A DNA stretch of 64,000 nucleotides, taken from Nocardiopsis quinghaiensis. Lineage in GTDB: Bacteria; Actinomycetota; Actinomycetes; Streptosporangiales; Streptosporangiaceae. Below, in pieces: positions 50,570 through 59,586 of this stretch. Below the pieces are notes generated by a model that was not told where the DNA came from, ran no database searches, and was given only the letters and a program-made list of their open reading frames with translations. The translations under genes and the position numbers were made by a program. Where the stretch lies: positions 248,001 through 312,000 of the forward strand of contig NZ_VWVU01000001.1 in assembly GCF_008638365.1 (NCBI RefSeq), given 5' to 3'. Numbering within the stretch: the stretch's first letter is position 1; the number at the start of each line of letters is the position of its first letter.

Positions 50570-51960
50570 TGGAGACGAACACCTACAGCGAGGACGCCGC
50601 GCTCATCGGCGAACGCCAGGCCGCGGCCCGCGCCCTGCTGGCGCACCCCCTGCTCACCGAGCGCACCCACCCGGCGGAGTTCCCCCTCGTGCGCTCCCAC
50701 GCCGAGTGGCTCGTCCAGAGGTTCCAACGCGTGCTCGGCTACCGGCTGACCGTCGCCGCCGACCACGCCCGCCTGGTCAAGAGGGGCCTGGCTCCGGGGA
50801 CCGCGCGGCCCTTCACGCGTACGACCGGGGCGCCCTTCACCCCGCGCACGTACACCTACCTCGCCCTGGCCCTGGCCGTCCTGGTCGAGGAGCACGGCCC
50901 CACCACGGTCCGACGGCTGGCCGGCCAGGTCCGCTCCGCCGCGCACGAGGCCGGGGTCGACGCCGATCCGGGGCGGAGCCTCGGCGAGCGCCGCGCCTTC
51001 TGCGCGGCTCTGCGGCACCTGGCCGGGCTCGGAGCCCTCACCGAGACCTCCGGCGCCATCGCCGACCACCAGGCCGATCCCGCGGCCGATCCGCACCTGC
51101 TCCCGCGCACGCAGATCCTTCGCTCCGTCGCCGCCCACCTGCCCCGCGCCGACGACGACCCGGACTCCTTCCTCGCGGCCGCCTCCGACACCGACCCCGA
51201 CGGCGACCAGCAGGGCGAGACCTCCCTGCGCCGCCTCCTCGTCGAGACCGCCGTCGTCTACCGCGAGGAGCTTCCCGACCGGCAGCGCGGCCGCCTCGCC
51301 GCGCACCAGTGGCGGGCCGCCGCCGCGCTCGGCAACCTGCTCGGCTGCGACACCGAGATCCGTGCCGAGGGCGTCGCCCTCGTGATGCCAGACGAGGCCG
51401 GGGCCCACCCCGCCTTCCCCTCCGACGACCCGGTCGGCCAGGTGGCCCTGTCCCTGGTCCGGCACCTCTCCGGCCGCCTTCATCCCGGTCAGCCCGCCAC
51501 CTCCGTCTCCGTTCCGGAGCGTGAGATGGACACCGCCCTGGGGGCCCTCTGCGGCGCGGACGCCCCCGCGCGGGCCGAGTGGGTCCGTACCGCCGGACCC
51601 GAGGTGCCCGGTCCCGCACGGCTCCGTGAGCGGGTGCTGGCCCTGCTGTCGGGCCTCGGGCTGCTGCGCGGCGGCCCCGGACGGTGGCGGCTCACCGCGG
51701 CGGCCGCCCGCTACGGGACCGAAACGGACGAGTACGTCCCGCCGATCCAGGACAATGGCCAACACGGCCGGACACGACCCGACACGACACGTGGTTCCGG
51801 TGACGTCCACGTGTCCGAAGCCCCCGTCGATCCCCAGGGCGATCTGAGCCGGGTGGCGTCCGTGCTGCAAGCGGTGGCGAACGAGAAGGTGAGCGCGTCC
51901 AGTGGTGACACAGGAGACCAGCCAGGCCCCGGGGGCGGAAGCGGTGGCGGTTCCGACTGA
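50569..51960 (+). CDS. DUF2398 (TIGR02678-like) Wadjet-related protein
   Basis: A 463-residue protein recognised as DUF2398 by AALLAHPLLTER-type opening, FPLVRSHAEWLVQRFQRVLG, ARLVKRGLAPGTARPF, GAPFTPRTYTYLALALAVLV and the later DTALGALCGADAP region. The family is the JetB-like (winged-helix) partner of an SMC-type ATPase in Wadjet-related defence loci. ATG 50569 overlaps the previous stop; GTG 50560 and 50566 are in frame. The SMC gene begins 59 bases before its stop, so the three are one translationally coupled operon. Length is typical. Confidence 0.82.
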   Translation: METNTYSEDAALIGERQAAARALLAHPLLTERTHPAEFPLVRSHAEWLVQRFQRVLGYRLTVAADHARLVKRGLAPGTARPFTRTTGAPFTPRTYTYLALALAVLVEEHGPTTVRRLAGQVRSAAHEAGVDADPGRSLGERRAFCAALRHLAGLGALTETSGAIADHQADPAADPHLLPRTQILRSVAAHLPRADDDPDSFLAAASDTDPDGDQQGETSLRRLLVETAVVYREELPDRQRGRLAAHQWRAAAALGNLLGCDTEIRAEGVALVMPDEAGAHPAFPSDDPVGQVALSLVRHLSGRLHPGQPATSVSVPEREMDTALGALCGADAPARAEWVRTAGPEVPGPARLRERVLALLSGLGLLRGGPGRWRLTAAAARYGTETDEYVPPIQDNGQHGRTRPDTTRGSGDVHVSEAPVDPQGDLSRVASVLQAVANEKVSASSGDTGDQPGPGGGSGGGSD

Positions 51961-54900
51961 AGCCTCTGCCGACGGGCCCCGTGCCTCCCGCGGCGTCCCC
52001 CGCTACCGCCTCGAACGCGCGGGCATCCGCAACGTCTGGCAGTACGACGACCACCTCCTGGACTTCGCGGAGGGGCGGCTGCTGCTGCGCGGCCGCAACG
52101 GCGCGGGCAAGTCCAAGGCCCTGGAGATGCTGCTCCCGTTCCTGCTGGACGGGGACGTGCGCCGACTGGACACCACCGGGACGAACAGGACCAGCCTGCG
52201 CTGGCTGATGGCCGAGGGCTCCCGCGCGGGCCGCCTCCCCGACACCGAGGAGACCGGTCCCGACCTGCTCGGCGGCCCCGAGGCCGGGGAGGGCGCCGGG
52301 GCCGGGGAGGAGGCGGCCGGGGAGGAGGGGGACACCGGTCCCGCCACCAGGCTCGGCTACCTCTGGGTGGAGTTCACCACCGAGCGAGGTGAACGCGGAC
52401 TCGACGCCGCGGCCCGGACCGGCACGGGCCCCCGGAGCGCCTCCGCGCTGCTCGCCGCGAGCGCCGCGGCCGACGCGGAGCACGGCGCGCACCGGGAGGA
52501 GCCCCGAGGCCCCGGCGCCCCGCCCAGCCACCTGACCCTGGGCGCCGCCATCATGGCGGTGGGCGACTCCGACCCGCGCTGCGTGTTCTTCGTCACCGAG
52601 CGCAGGGTCGGCCACGACCTCGACCTGGTCACCGACGGCCGTCCCAAGCCCGTGGACCGCCTCCGCTCGGAGATCGGCACCGACAACTGCTTCACCAGCG
52701 CCATCCCCTACCGCGCCCGGGTGATGCGCGACCTGTTCGGCATCGACGACTCCGTCCGCTACCGCAACCTCATCCACCTGCTCTACCGGCTGCGCCGCCC
52801 CACCATCGGCGACCGCCTGGAGGCAGGTGAGCTCGTCGGGGTCCTGTCCGAGGCGCTGCCGCCCATGGACGAGTCCGTCCTGGACGAGGTCGCCCGCAAC
52901 ATCGCCGACCTGGAGCAGGCCCGCTCCGACAAGGACGCCCTCGCCGAGGCCCGGGCGGGCGTCACCGCCTTCCTGGAGGACTACCGGGGCTATCTGGTCC
53001 ACGCACTGCGCGCGCGGGTCGCCGAGGTACGCGAACAGATCGACGCCGCCGCGCACCGCACGGAGGAGACCGAGCGGCTGCGCGTCGAACTCGACGGCCT
53101 CGTCACCGCGGAGAGCCGGATCTCCGAGGAGCGCGACCAGGCCCGCCGCACCCGCGACACCGCCAGGGCCGACGACGGGACCCTCGCCACCGCACAGGAC
53201 GGCGCCGCCGCCGCTGCCACCGGCAACGAGCGCCGCGCCTACGACGCCGCCGTGGGCGCCTACATCCGTGCGGCCGAGGCCGCCTGGGTCGCCGCCGAGC
53301 ACGCCGAACGGGTGGAACGGCACGCCGTCGAACGGTTGGGCGAGGACTCCGACACGGTCGAGCGCGCACTGGACGTGCTGCGCCAGACCCACGCCGAGGC
53401 CTCGCACGCGGCCACGGCCGCGGGGATCGACCCCGGTGTCCTCGGCGCCGTCCCGGACCCGGCCCTCACCGTCCACGCGCCGCGCGAGAGCACCACGCGG
53501 GTGGACCTGCGGGGGCTGGAACAGGCCGTCGAACGCGAACCCGTGGAGGGCGTCGACCTGGACGGCCTGCGCGACCGACTGGGACGCCTCCACGACCGGC
53601 TCACGGGGGCCGCCGGGCGCGCCGCCGACCGGACCGACCTGGTCGTCCGCCTGACCGGGCTCACGGCCGCCGAGGCCGAGGCCGACCGCCGCATGGTCGC
53701 CCTCACGAGCGAGGCCGAGGCCGCCGACGCCGCACTCGAACAGGCCCACACACGTGAGCGGGAGGCCGTCGGCGGGGTACGGCGGGAGAGCGCCGCCTAC
53801 GCGGAGGGCGTCCGGGAGTGGGCCGCGCGGCTGCGGGACTCCAGCCACGCGCACGCCCTGGGCGAGGCCATCCACGAGTTGGAGGGCAGCGTCGAACTGC
53901 CCATCAACGACTCCCTGCGCGTCCTGGACCCGGACGTGCCCGCCACGGTCGCCCGCCTCGCGTACGCGGCCGTGGACCCCCTGCTGGAGGAGCTGCGGTC
54001 ACGCCGGGACGTGGCGGTGGGGGAGGAGGGCCAGCTCTCCGACGAACTCGCCGAACTGGCGGACCGGAGGACGGGGAACACCGAGCACGCCCCCGAGCGC
54101 CCGGGCTGGGCCACCCACTCGCGACCCGCCGGGGACGGCGTCCCGCTGTACGCGGCCGTCGACTTCGCGGAGGGGCTCAGCACACGCGAGCAGGCCGGGC
54201 TGGAGGCGGCGCTGGAGGCCAGCGGGCTGCTGGCCGGGTGGGTGCGCGCCGACGGCACCCTCCACGACCCGACGACGCGGGACCTGATGGTCTCCCCGGT
54301 ACCGGCCCCGGCGCTGTCGAGGCCGTTCAGGGGACGGACGCTGCTCGACGTCCTCGTTCCGGCCGCACTCCCCGGCTCCGGACCCGGCCGCGCCGTCGAC
54401 CAGGACGGCCTGCGGGCCCTGCTGTCCTCCGTGGCGCTGTACTCGGACGCGGAGATGGAACGGGCCCGGGGCGAGGAGGCCGACAACGACGCCAGGCACC
54501 GCCGGGACGGCCACGGCTCCCCGGACACCGAGCCCAGGCACCGCCGCGACAGCCAGGGCGCCGTCGTCCTGACCAGCGCCGTGTCCCTCTCCGGGAGCTG
54601 GCGCCTGGGCGTCGCCTCCGGTGCCCACCACAAGAGCGAACCCGAGTACATCGGCGAGGCCGCCCGCAAGCGCGCCCGTGACCGGAAGTCGGCCAACACC
54701 GACCGCCGGATGGCGATCGCCGAGGCCCTGCTCGCCGAGGCGGGCGAACGCCGCTGGGCGGTCGAGCACTCCTACGCCGAGCTCATGGAGGTCTCCCGCG
54801 GCCTGCCCGACCCGTCCCCCCTGATCCGCGCCTGGGCCACGCTGGAGGTCGCCCGCGAGGACGTGGCCGCCGCCCGCCGCGCGCACGACGTGGCGCGCGC

Positions 54901-56641
54901 CACCGCGGACTCCTGCCGGTCCGAGCTGCTCGACGTCCGTGCGAGGCTGCGCGCCTCCGCCGCGGTGGGCGGCGCCGGGGAGGCGGAGGGCTCCTCGTGG
55001 GAGCAGGACCTGCCCACCACGCGCGCCGAGCTGGACAGCGCCCTGCGCGCCCTCGACCACCTGCGCGTGCTCATCGCCTCGGCTCTACGGGACCTGGACG
55101 TCCTGGCCTGGGCACTGGCCGACCACGAGACCCACGTCGGCGCGTGGCGGGCCGCGCGGGCCGACCGGGTGCTGGCCGAGGACGCCCGCGCCGCGGCCAT
55201 CGACGACATGATCACCGTCCGCCGCCAGATCGAGCTCGGCGACCGGGCGCGGAGCGTGGCCCCCGAACAGCTCGACTCCGCGCGCGAGCAGGTGAGGGCC
55301 AGGGCCGAGGAGGTCGTCCAGCGGCTGCCCGAACTCGAACGCGGCGCCCAGCGGGCCCGCGACGAGCGGATCAGCGCCGAGACGCGCCTGACCGTGGCGA
55401 CGCGGGAGAGGGGCGAGCAGGTACGCCGCGCGCTCGCGGCGGGGGACGGGCTGGTCTCGGCGGTCACCACGGAGGACGCGGACGGCACCGACGTTCCCGA
55501 CACGGTGCTGCTGAGCGCCGCCGGTCTGGGACCCCGCGCCGGACAGGACGCTCCTCTGGACGCCTACCTCGCCGCCCGTGGCGAGGCGACCCCTCCCGCC
55601 CCGGACACCCGCCTCGCCCTGCTGGAGGCCTTCGTCGACCAGGTGGAGGAGGGACTCACCGTCCCGGAGGCCGGGGCGGAGGTCGACGACAGCGCCGTCC
55701 TGAGCAGTCGTGAGGACCTTGACCGCCTGCTCGCGTCGACGGGCTGGGCACAGATCCGCACCGAGATGAGCGAGCCCCGGGGCATCAAACGCCTCACCGT
55801 GCACGACGCGGAGGGCGCCCACGACGTCACCGCCTACGCCGAACGGGTCGCGACCGCCGTCGCCGGGGCCGAGGAGACCGTCGCGGTCGCCGAGGAGGAG
55901 GCCTTCGAGCGGCACCTCCTGGGCGAGCTGGCCGGCCACCTGACCCGCCAGATCGACGAGGCACGGGCCCTCATCGCGACGATGAACGACGTCCTCAAGG
56001 ACGTCACCACCTCGGCCGGGCTCGGCGTGCGCCTGGACTGGCGGCTGGCCCCCGACGCGGGCGCGGACGTGGAGGCGGTCGTGCCGCTCCTGGCCACGCC
56101 CGCCGAGGAGCGTACCCGTGTGGAGACCACGCGGCTGCGGGACGCGCTGCGGCGCTGCATCGAGGCGATCCGCCGCCTGGACCCCACCGCCACGGGCGGC
56201 GCACAGCTGCGCGCCGCGCTGGACTACCGGTCCTGGTTCACGTTCACCGTGTACGTGACCGACGCCGCGGGCGACGAGCGGCGCCTGGGACACCGTACGG
56301 CGCTCAGCCAGGGCGAACAGCGGGTGGTGGCCTACCTGGTGCTGTTCGCCGCCGCCGCCGCGCACTTCGACGCCCTGGCCGCGCGCGTTCCGTGGGCGCC
56401 GAGGCTGATCCTGCTCGACGACGCCTTCGCCAAGGTCGACGAGCCCACGCACGGGCGCCTGCTCGGCCTGCTGGTGGAGCTGGACCTGGACTTCGTCCTG
56501 ACGTCGGAACGGGTGTGGGGGTGCTTCGCCAGCGTGCCGAGCCTGAACATCTACGAGTGCCTGAGGGACCCGAACGTGCCGGGTATCGCGACCCTGCACT
56601 TCACATGGGACGGGAGCAGGAGACGCCTCGTCGGTGTGTAG
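51902..56641 (+). CDS. SMC-like ATPase of the TIGR02680 (JetC-like) family
   Basis: A 1579-residue SMC-type ATPase, longer than most family members I recall. The N-terminal ATPase half has LDFAEGRLLLRGRNGAGKSK with Walker A at about 64-71. Residues from about 330 to 1200 are Ala/Glu/Arg-rich, consistent with a long coiled coil interrupted by a central globular part (residues 730-860). The C-terminal half has signature LSQGEQRVVAYLVLFAAAAA (about 1470) and Walker B RLILLDDAFAKVDE (about 1501-1514). In Wadjet systems the ATPase extrudes DNA loops and licenses cleavage of small circular plasmids by a TOPRIM subunit; no such subunit is encoded here. GTG 51902 or 51905 start. Confidence 0.9.
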   Translation: MVTQETSQAPGAEAVAVPTEASADGPRASRGVPRYRLERAGIRNVWQYDDHLLDFAEGRLLLRGRNGAGKSKALEMLLPFLLDGDVRRLDTTGTNRTSLRWLMAEGSRAGRLPDTEETGPDLLGGPEAGEGAGAGEEAAGEEGDTGPATRLGYLWVEFTTERGERGLDAAARTGTGPRSASALLAASAAADAEHGAHREEPRGPGAPPSHLTLGAAIMAVGDSDPRCVFFVTERRVGHDLDLVTDGRPKPVDRLRSEIGTDNCFTSAIPYRARVMRDLFGIDDSVRYRNLIHLLYRLRRPTIGDRLEAGELVGVLSEALPPMDESVLDEVARNIADLEQARSDKDALAEARAGVTAFLEDYRGYLVHALRARVAEVREQIDAAAHRTEETERLRVELDGLVTAESRISEERDQARRTRDTARADDGTLATAQDGAAAAATGNERRAYDAAVGAYIRAAEAAWVAAEHAERVERHAVERLGEDSDTVERALDVLRQTHAEASHAATAAGIDPGVLGAVPDPALTVHAPRESTTRVDLRGLEQAVEREPVEGVDLDGLRDRLGRLHDRLTGAAGRAADRTDLVVRLTGLTAAEAEADRRMVALTSEAEAADAALEQAHTREREAVGGVRRESAAYAEGVREWAARLRDSSHAHALGEAIHELEGSVELPINDSLRVLDPDVPATVARLAYAAVDPLLEELRSRRDVAVGEEGQLSDELAELADRRTGNTEHAPERPGWATHSRPAGDGVPLYAAVDFAEGLSTREQAGLEAALEASGLLAGWVRADGTLHDPTTRDLMVSPVPAPALSRPFRGRTLLDVLVPAALPGSGPGRAVDQDGLRALLSSVALYSDAEMERARGEEADNDARHRRDGHGSPDTEPRHRRDSQGAVVLTSAVSLSGSWRLGVASGAHHKSEPEYIGEAARKRARDRKSANTDRRMAIAEALLAEAGERRWAVEHSYAELMEVSRGLPDPSPLIRAWATLEVAREDVAAARRAHDVARATADSCRSELLDVRARLRASAAVGGAGEAEGSSWEQDLPTTRAELDSALRALDHLRVLIASALRDLDVLAWALADHETHVGAWRAARADRVLAEDARAAAIDDMITVRRQIELGDRARSVAPEQLDSAREQVRARAEEVVQRLPELERGAQRARDERISAETRLTVATRERGEQVRRALAAGDGLVSAVTTEDADGTDVPDTVLLSAAGLGPRAGQDAPLDAYLAARGEATPPAPDTRLALLEAFVDQVEEGLTVPEAGAEVDDSAVLSSREDLDRLLASTGWAQIRTEMSEPRGIKRLTVHDAEGAHDVTAYAERVATAVAGAEETVAVAEEEAFERHLLGELAGHLTRQIDEARALIATMNDVLKDVTTSAGLGVRLDWRLAPDAGADVEAVVPLLATPAEERTRVETTRLRDALRRCIEAIRRLDPTATGGAQLRAALDYRSWFTFTVYVTDAAGDERRLGHRTALSQGEQRVVAYLVLFAAAAAHFDALAARVPWAPRLILLDDAFAKVDEPTHGRLLGLLVELDLDFVLTSERVWGCFASVPSLNIYECLRDPNVPGIATLHFTWDGSRRRLVGV

Positions 56642-56712
56642 AGGACTCCGGAGTGGGGAGCCCGACCGGGGGAGGGGCGGGTGTTCGGCGAGCGCTTCCT
56701 CCCGGCCTGTCC

Positions 56713-56718
56713 TAGTCT
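56713..56718 (+). promoter_or_regulatory. -10 box before the zinc-hook ATPase gene
   Basis: TAGTCT within CTAGTCTGCT repeats the element upstream of 49559. The gene at 56747 starts about 30 bases later with an AGGAG site. It suggests separate but co-regulated transcription. Confidence 0.45.
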
Positions 56719-56746
56719 GCTTGTGCAGGAACGACACAGGAGCGGG

Positions 56747-58789
56747 GTGGCGAAGGTGACTCGGGTACCCGAGACGTTCGAGGGGGGGAGGGCACTCCTG
56801 GACGCTCTGGCGCGCTCCGGGCTCCCCCGCGAGGTCCGTTCCTGGGTCACCGCCGGCCTGTGGGGCGAGGACGCGCTCGCGGCCCGCCTGAAGGGCGAGC
56901 AGGTGCCCGAGCCGGAGCCGGAGACGGTGACCACGAGCAGGATCCGCCGGGCCTATCTGACGGGCATCAGGGTCCAGGGCTTCCGGGGCATCGGCCGTCC
57001 GGCCGAGCTCACCTTCGGGGCCGGTCCCGGCCTCACGGTGATCGTGGGCCGCAACGGATCGGGCAAGTCGAGCTTCGCCGAGGCCGCCGAGGCCGCCCTC
57101 ACCGGGCGCAACCCCCGGTGGGACGCCATGCCCACCGGCTGGCGCGACGGCTGGCGCAACCTGCACTACGACGAGCGCACCGAGGCGTCCGTGGACATCC
57201 GTATCGCCGGGGACGCGGGGTCCACCCGGATCAGCCGCAGATGGACGGGCGAGAGCGTCCGCTCCGCGCGGGGCGAGGTCGTCCACCCGGGCGGGGAGGT
57301 CTCGTCGCTCCGGACGCTGGAGTGGGGCGAGAACCTCGTGCGCTACCGGCCCTTCCTGTCCTACGACGAGCTCGGCCGCACGGTGAGCGGGCGCTCCGCG
57401 GAGCTGTACGACACGCTGACCTCCCTACTGGGGCTGAGCGGCCTGGCGGAGGCCGAGCGCCGCCTGGCCAAGGTGTGCGACGGCCTCGTCAAGCGCCGCG
57501 ACCGGCCCTCGCGGGAGCTGCGCCACCTGCTCGACGCGCTCCGGGAGTCCGACGACCCCCGGGCCGCGCAGGCCGTACGCCTCCTGACGTCCTCCTACTT
57601 CGACATGGACGCCCTGCGCAGGATCGCCGCCGACGACGGGCCCAGCGACCCCGACCTGCAGATGGTCCTGCGCCGCCTGCGGCGGCTGGCGGTGCCCGAG
57701 CGGGTGGTGATGTCCGACGTGGTCAACGAGCTGCGGGGCGCGGCCATGGAGCTCGCCATGGCCGCGGGCAGCAAGGGCGACCGCGCCCACGGGGTGGTCC
57801 GGCTCCTGGAACAGGCCCTCGAACACCACCAGCGCCATCCCACGGACACCGAGTGCCCCACGTGCTCCGCGCCCCTGGGAGCCGACTGGACGCGCCGGGC
57901 CAACGCCCAGCTGCGGGCACTGCGACCGCAGGCGGCCGTCGTCTCGGCCGCCTACGAGCGCGCCGAGGCGGCCAGGGACCAGGCCCGCTTCCTGATGTCG
58001 CCGGCGCCGGGCTGGCTGCCGCCGGAGAGCGAGCTGGGCCAGGTGTGGGCGCTGTGGGAGTCCGGCGCGGACATCACCGACCTGGGAGAGCTGGCCGAGC
58101 ACATCGAGGTGGTCGGCCGCAAGCTGCGGGCGGCCGCGGTGAGCGCCCGCCGCGACGCCAGCGAGCGCCTGGAGGACCCCACGGGCGGCTGGGCGGAGCT
58201 GGCCGGGCAGCTCTCGGGCTGGCTGGACGACGCCCAGGACGCCATCGCGGCGCGGGACACCCTGAACGCGGCCGAGGCCGCGCTGAACTGGCTGTCGGAG
58301 CAGGCGCGGGTCCTGAGGGCGGAGCGGCTGGGCCCGGTCGCCACGCAGGCCGAGCAGGTCTGGTACCGGCTGCGCCAGGAGCGCCACATCGACCTCCAGG
58401 GCATGCGGCTGACCGGCCGCGGCGCCCGCCGCAGGGTCGAGGTGGACGTGGCGGTCGACGGTGTCGAGGACCAGACCAGCGCGCCCGGGCTGCTGAGCCA
58501 GGGCGAGTTCCAGGCCCTGGCGCTGTCCATCTGCCTGCCGCGCACGCTGGTGGAGGGCAACCCGTTCGGCTTCCTGGTGCTGGACGACCCGGTCCAGGCG
58601 ATGGACACCGAGACCGTGGAGGGCCTCTCCTCGGTGCTGGCCGAGGTGGGCAGGCACCGGCAGCTGATCGTGTTCACCCACGACACCCGCCTGTCCGACG
58701 CCCTGCGCAGGCTGGGCCTGCCGGCGGACATCCGCACGATCAACCGGGACGCCATGTCCAACGTGTGGGTCTCCGACGGAGCGGTCTGA
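56747..58789 (+). CDS. SbcC/RecF-like AAA ATPase with CPTC zinc-hook motif
   Basis: A 680-residue ABC/SMC-superfamily ATPase. After a 75-residue N-terminal segment it has GFRGIGRPAELTFGAGPGL and Walker A GRNGSGKSS (about 101-108). A helical middle part carries CPTC at about 370-373 (a Rad50-type zinc hook, TECPTCSAPLGADW). Signature LSQGEFQALALSICLPR (near 583) and Walker B FLVLDDPVQAMD (about 609-620) end the protein, followed by the H-loop LIVFTHDTR. GTG 56747 lies 4 bases after AGGAG. It sits where JetD would stand downstream of the SMC gene, 105 bases after it. It may partner the SMC, or act independently in DNA repair or defence. No nuclease domain is visible. Confidence 0.82.
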   Translation: MAKVTRVPETFEGGRALLDALARSGLPREVRSWVTAGLWGEDALAARLKGEQVPEPEPETVTTSRIRRAYLTGIRVQGFRGIGRPAELTFGAGPGLTVIVGRNGSGKSSFAEAAEAALTGRNPRWDAMPTGWRDGWRNLHYDERTEASVDIRIAGDAGSTRISRRWTGESVRSARGEVVHPGGEVSSLRTLEWGENLVRYRPFLSYDELGRTVSGRSAELYDTLTSLLGLSGLAEAERRLAKVCDGLVKRRDRPSRELRHLLDALRESDDPRAAQAVRLLTSSYFDMDALRRIAADDGPSDPDLQMVLRRLRRLAVPERVVMSDVVNELRGAAMELAMAAGSKGDRAHGVVRLLEQALEHHQRHPTDTECPTCSAPLGADWTRRANAQLRALRPQAAVVSAAYERAEAARDQARFLMSPAPGWLPPESELGQVWALWESGADITDLGELAEHIEVVGRKLRAAAVSARRDASERLEDPTGGWAELAGQLSGWLDDAQDAIAARDTLNAAEAALNWLSEQARVLRAERLGPVATQAEQVWYRLRQERHIDLQGMRLTGRGARRRVEVDVAVDGVEDQTSAPGLLSQGEFQALALSICLPRTLVEGNPFGFLVLDDPVQAMDTETVEGLSSVLAEVGRHRQLIVFTHDTRLSDALRRLGLPADIRTINRDAMSNVWVSDGAV

Positions 58790-58861
58790 GTCACATCGCT
58801 GCGGTGAAAGCGCCTGTGAACAGGGATTTCTCCACCAGGGGGCGGGCGCGGGGCGTCCGAT

Positions 58862-58892
58862 TTGGCAGAGCACCCCCGAATCCCTGTATAGT
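58862..58892 (+). promoter_or_regulatory. Promoter of the tRNA-Thr/tRNA-Met region
   Basis: TTGGCA (58862-58867) and TATAGT (58887-58892) with a 19-base spacer, 60 bases upstream of tRNA-Thr. It fits a housekeeping sigma-70-type promoter with slightly long spacing. Confidence 0.55.
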
Positions 58893-58952
58893 CATGACCA
58901 GCGCAAGGGGGTAACGCCCCCGGGGCGGACGAAGAGAAGGCCCCAGCAGCGC

Positions 58953-59028
58953 GCCCCTTTAGCTCAGTCGGCAGAGCGTCTCCATGGTAAGGAGAAGGTC
59001 TACGGTTCGATTCCGTAAAGGGGCTCCA
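58953..59028 (+). tRNA. tRNA-Thr (GGT)
   Basis: Acceptor GCCCCTT pairs with AAGGGGC; D-arm AGCTCAGTCGGCAGAGC; anticodon loop ATGGTAA with GGT; T-arm TACGGTTCGATTCCGTA; encoded CCA at 59026-59028. Confidence 0.95.
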
Positions 59029-59126
59029 CCACTTGACGAGGTCCGGTCCACTCAGGTGGGTGGCCGGCGGAGGATCTGCCGGCCTGAACCGGGAACGCCC
59101 CCTACGGGGCCGTTCCTGTTGATCGG

Positions 59127-59202
59127 GGCGGGGTAGCTCAGTCGGTAGAGCAAGCGGCTCATAATCGCTGTGTCGTCGGTTCAAGTCCGGCCCCCGCTAC
59201 CA
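59127..59202 (+). tRNA. tRNA-Met (CAT), elongator type
   Basis: Acceptor GGCGGGG pairs with CCCCGCT (one G-T pair). The anticodon loop CTCATAA has CAT, the T-arm is GTCGGTTCAAGTCCGGC, and CCA is encoded at 59200-59202. It is followed directly by rpmG, as in many actinobacteria. Confidence 0.93.
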
Positions 59203-59281
59203 CCCGCTGACCCCTGGGGCTCATGGCTCAGGGGTCGTCGCGGGCGTTCAGTACTGTTTCCAGCGAGAAAGGCACTCCGAA

Positions 59282-59446
59282 GTGGCTGCCACAGATGTGA
59301 GGCCGAAGATCACCCTGGCCTGCCAGGAGTGCAAGCACCGTAACTACATCACCCGCAAGAACCGTCGGAACACCCCCGACCGTCTCGCGATCAAGAAGTT
59401 CTGCCCGAACTGCCGCAAGCACAACGAGCACCGCGAGACCCGCTAG
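59282..59446 (+). CDS. rpmG: 50S ribosomal protein L33
   Basis: A 54-residue L33. It begins [20 protein letters not shown], then [19 protein letters not shown] and ends [15 protein letters not shown]. Two CxxC pairs (CQEC, CPNC) make it the zinc-binding C+ form. GTG start. Its position after tRNA-Met and before the hadA-like gene is typical, and a hairpin at 59521 follows. Confidence 0.97.
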   Translation: MAATDVRPKITLACQECKHRNYITRKNRRNTPDRLAIKKFCPNCRKHNEHRETR

Positions 59447-59520
59447 GTCTCCGACGCGCGCCCCTTCGAGCGCGATCGTCTCTGAGTGCGACGGCGCAGA
59501 GGCAGTTCCCGTGAACTTCC

Positions 59521-59549
59521 GGCCCGGTGAGCGATCCGCTCACCGGGCC
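59521..59549 (+). terminator. Terminator of rpmG
   Basis: GGCCCGGTGAGCG, loop ATC, CGCTCACCGGGCC: a perfect 13-bp stem 75 bases after rpmG and just before the ribosome-binding site of the next gene, so some readthrough may supply the dehydratase operon. Confidence 0.8.
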
Positions 59550-59586
59550 GTTCGCGTCTCCGGGCCCCTTCACGACAGGAGAGAGC

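Noticed and set aside
51692..57286. Very long open frames on the minus strand (for example 51692-53875 and 55085-57286)
   Set aside because: They mirror the high-GC codon pattern of the SMC and ATPase genes on the plus strand, show repetitive Gly/Arg/Val composition and no family motifs. They are shadows of the true genes.
56860..58914. A 684-codon plus-strand frame overlapping the zinc-hook ATPase
   Set aside because: The frame at 56747 has Walker A, CPTC and Walker B motifs; the other is low-complexity Arg/Gly/Pro.
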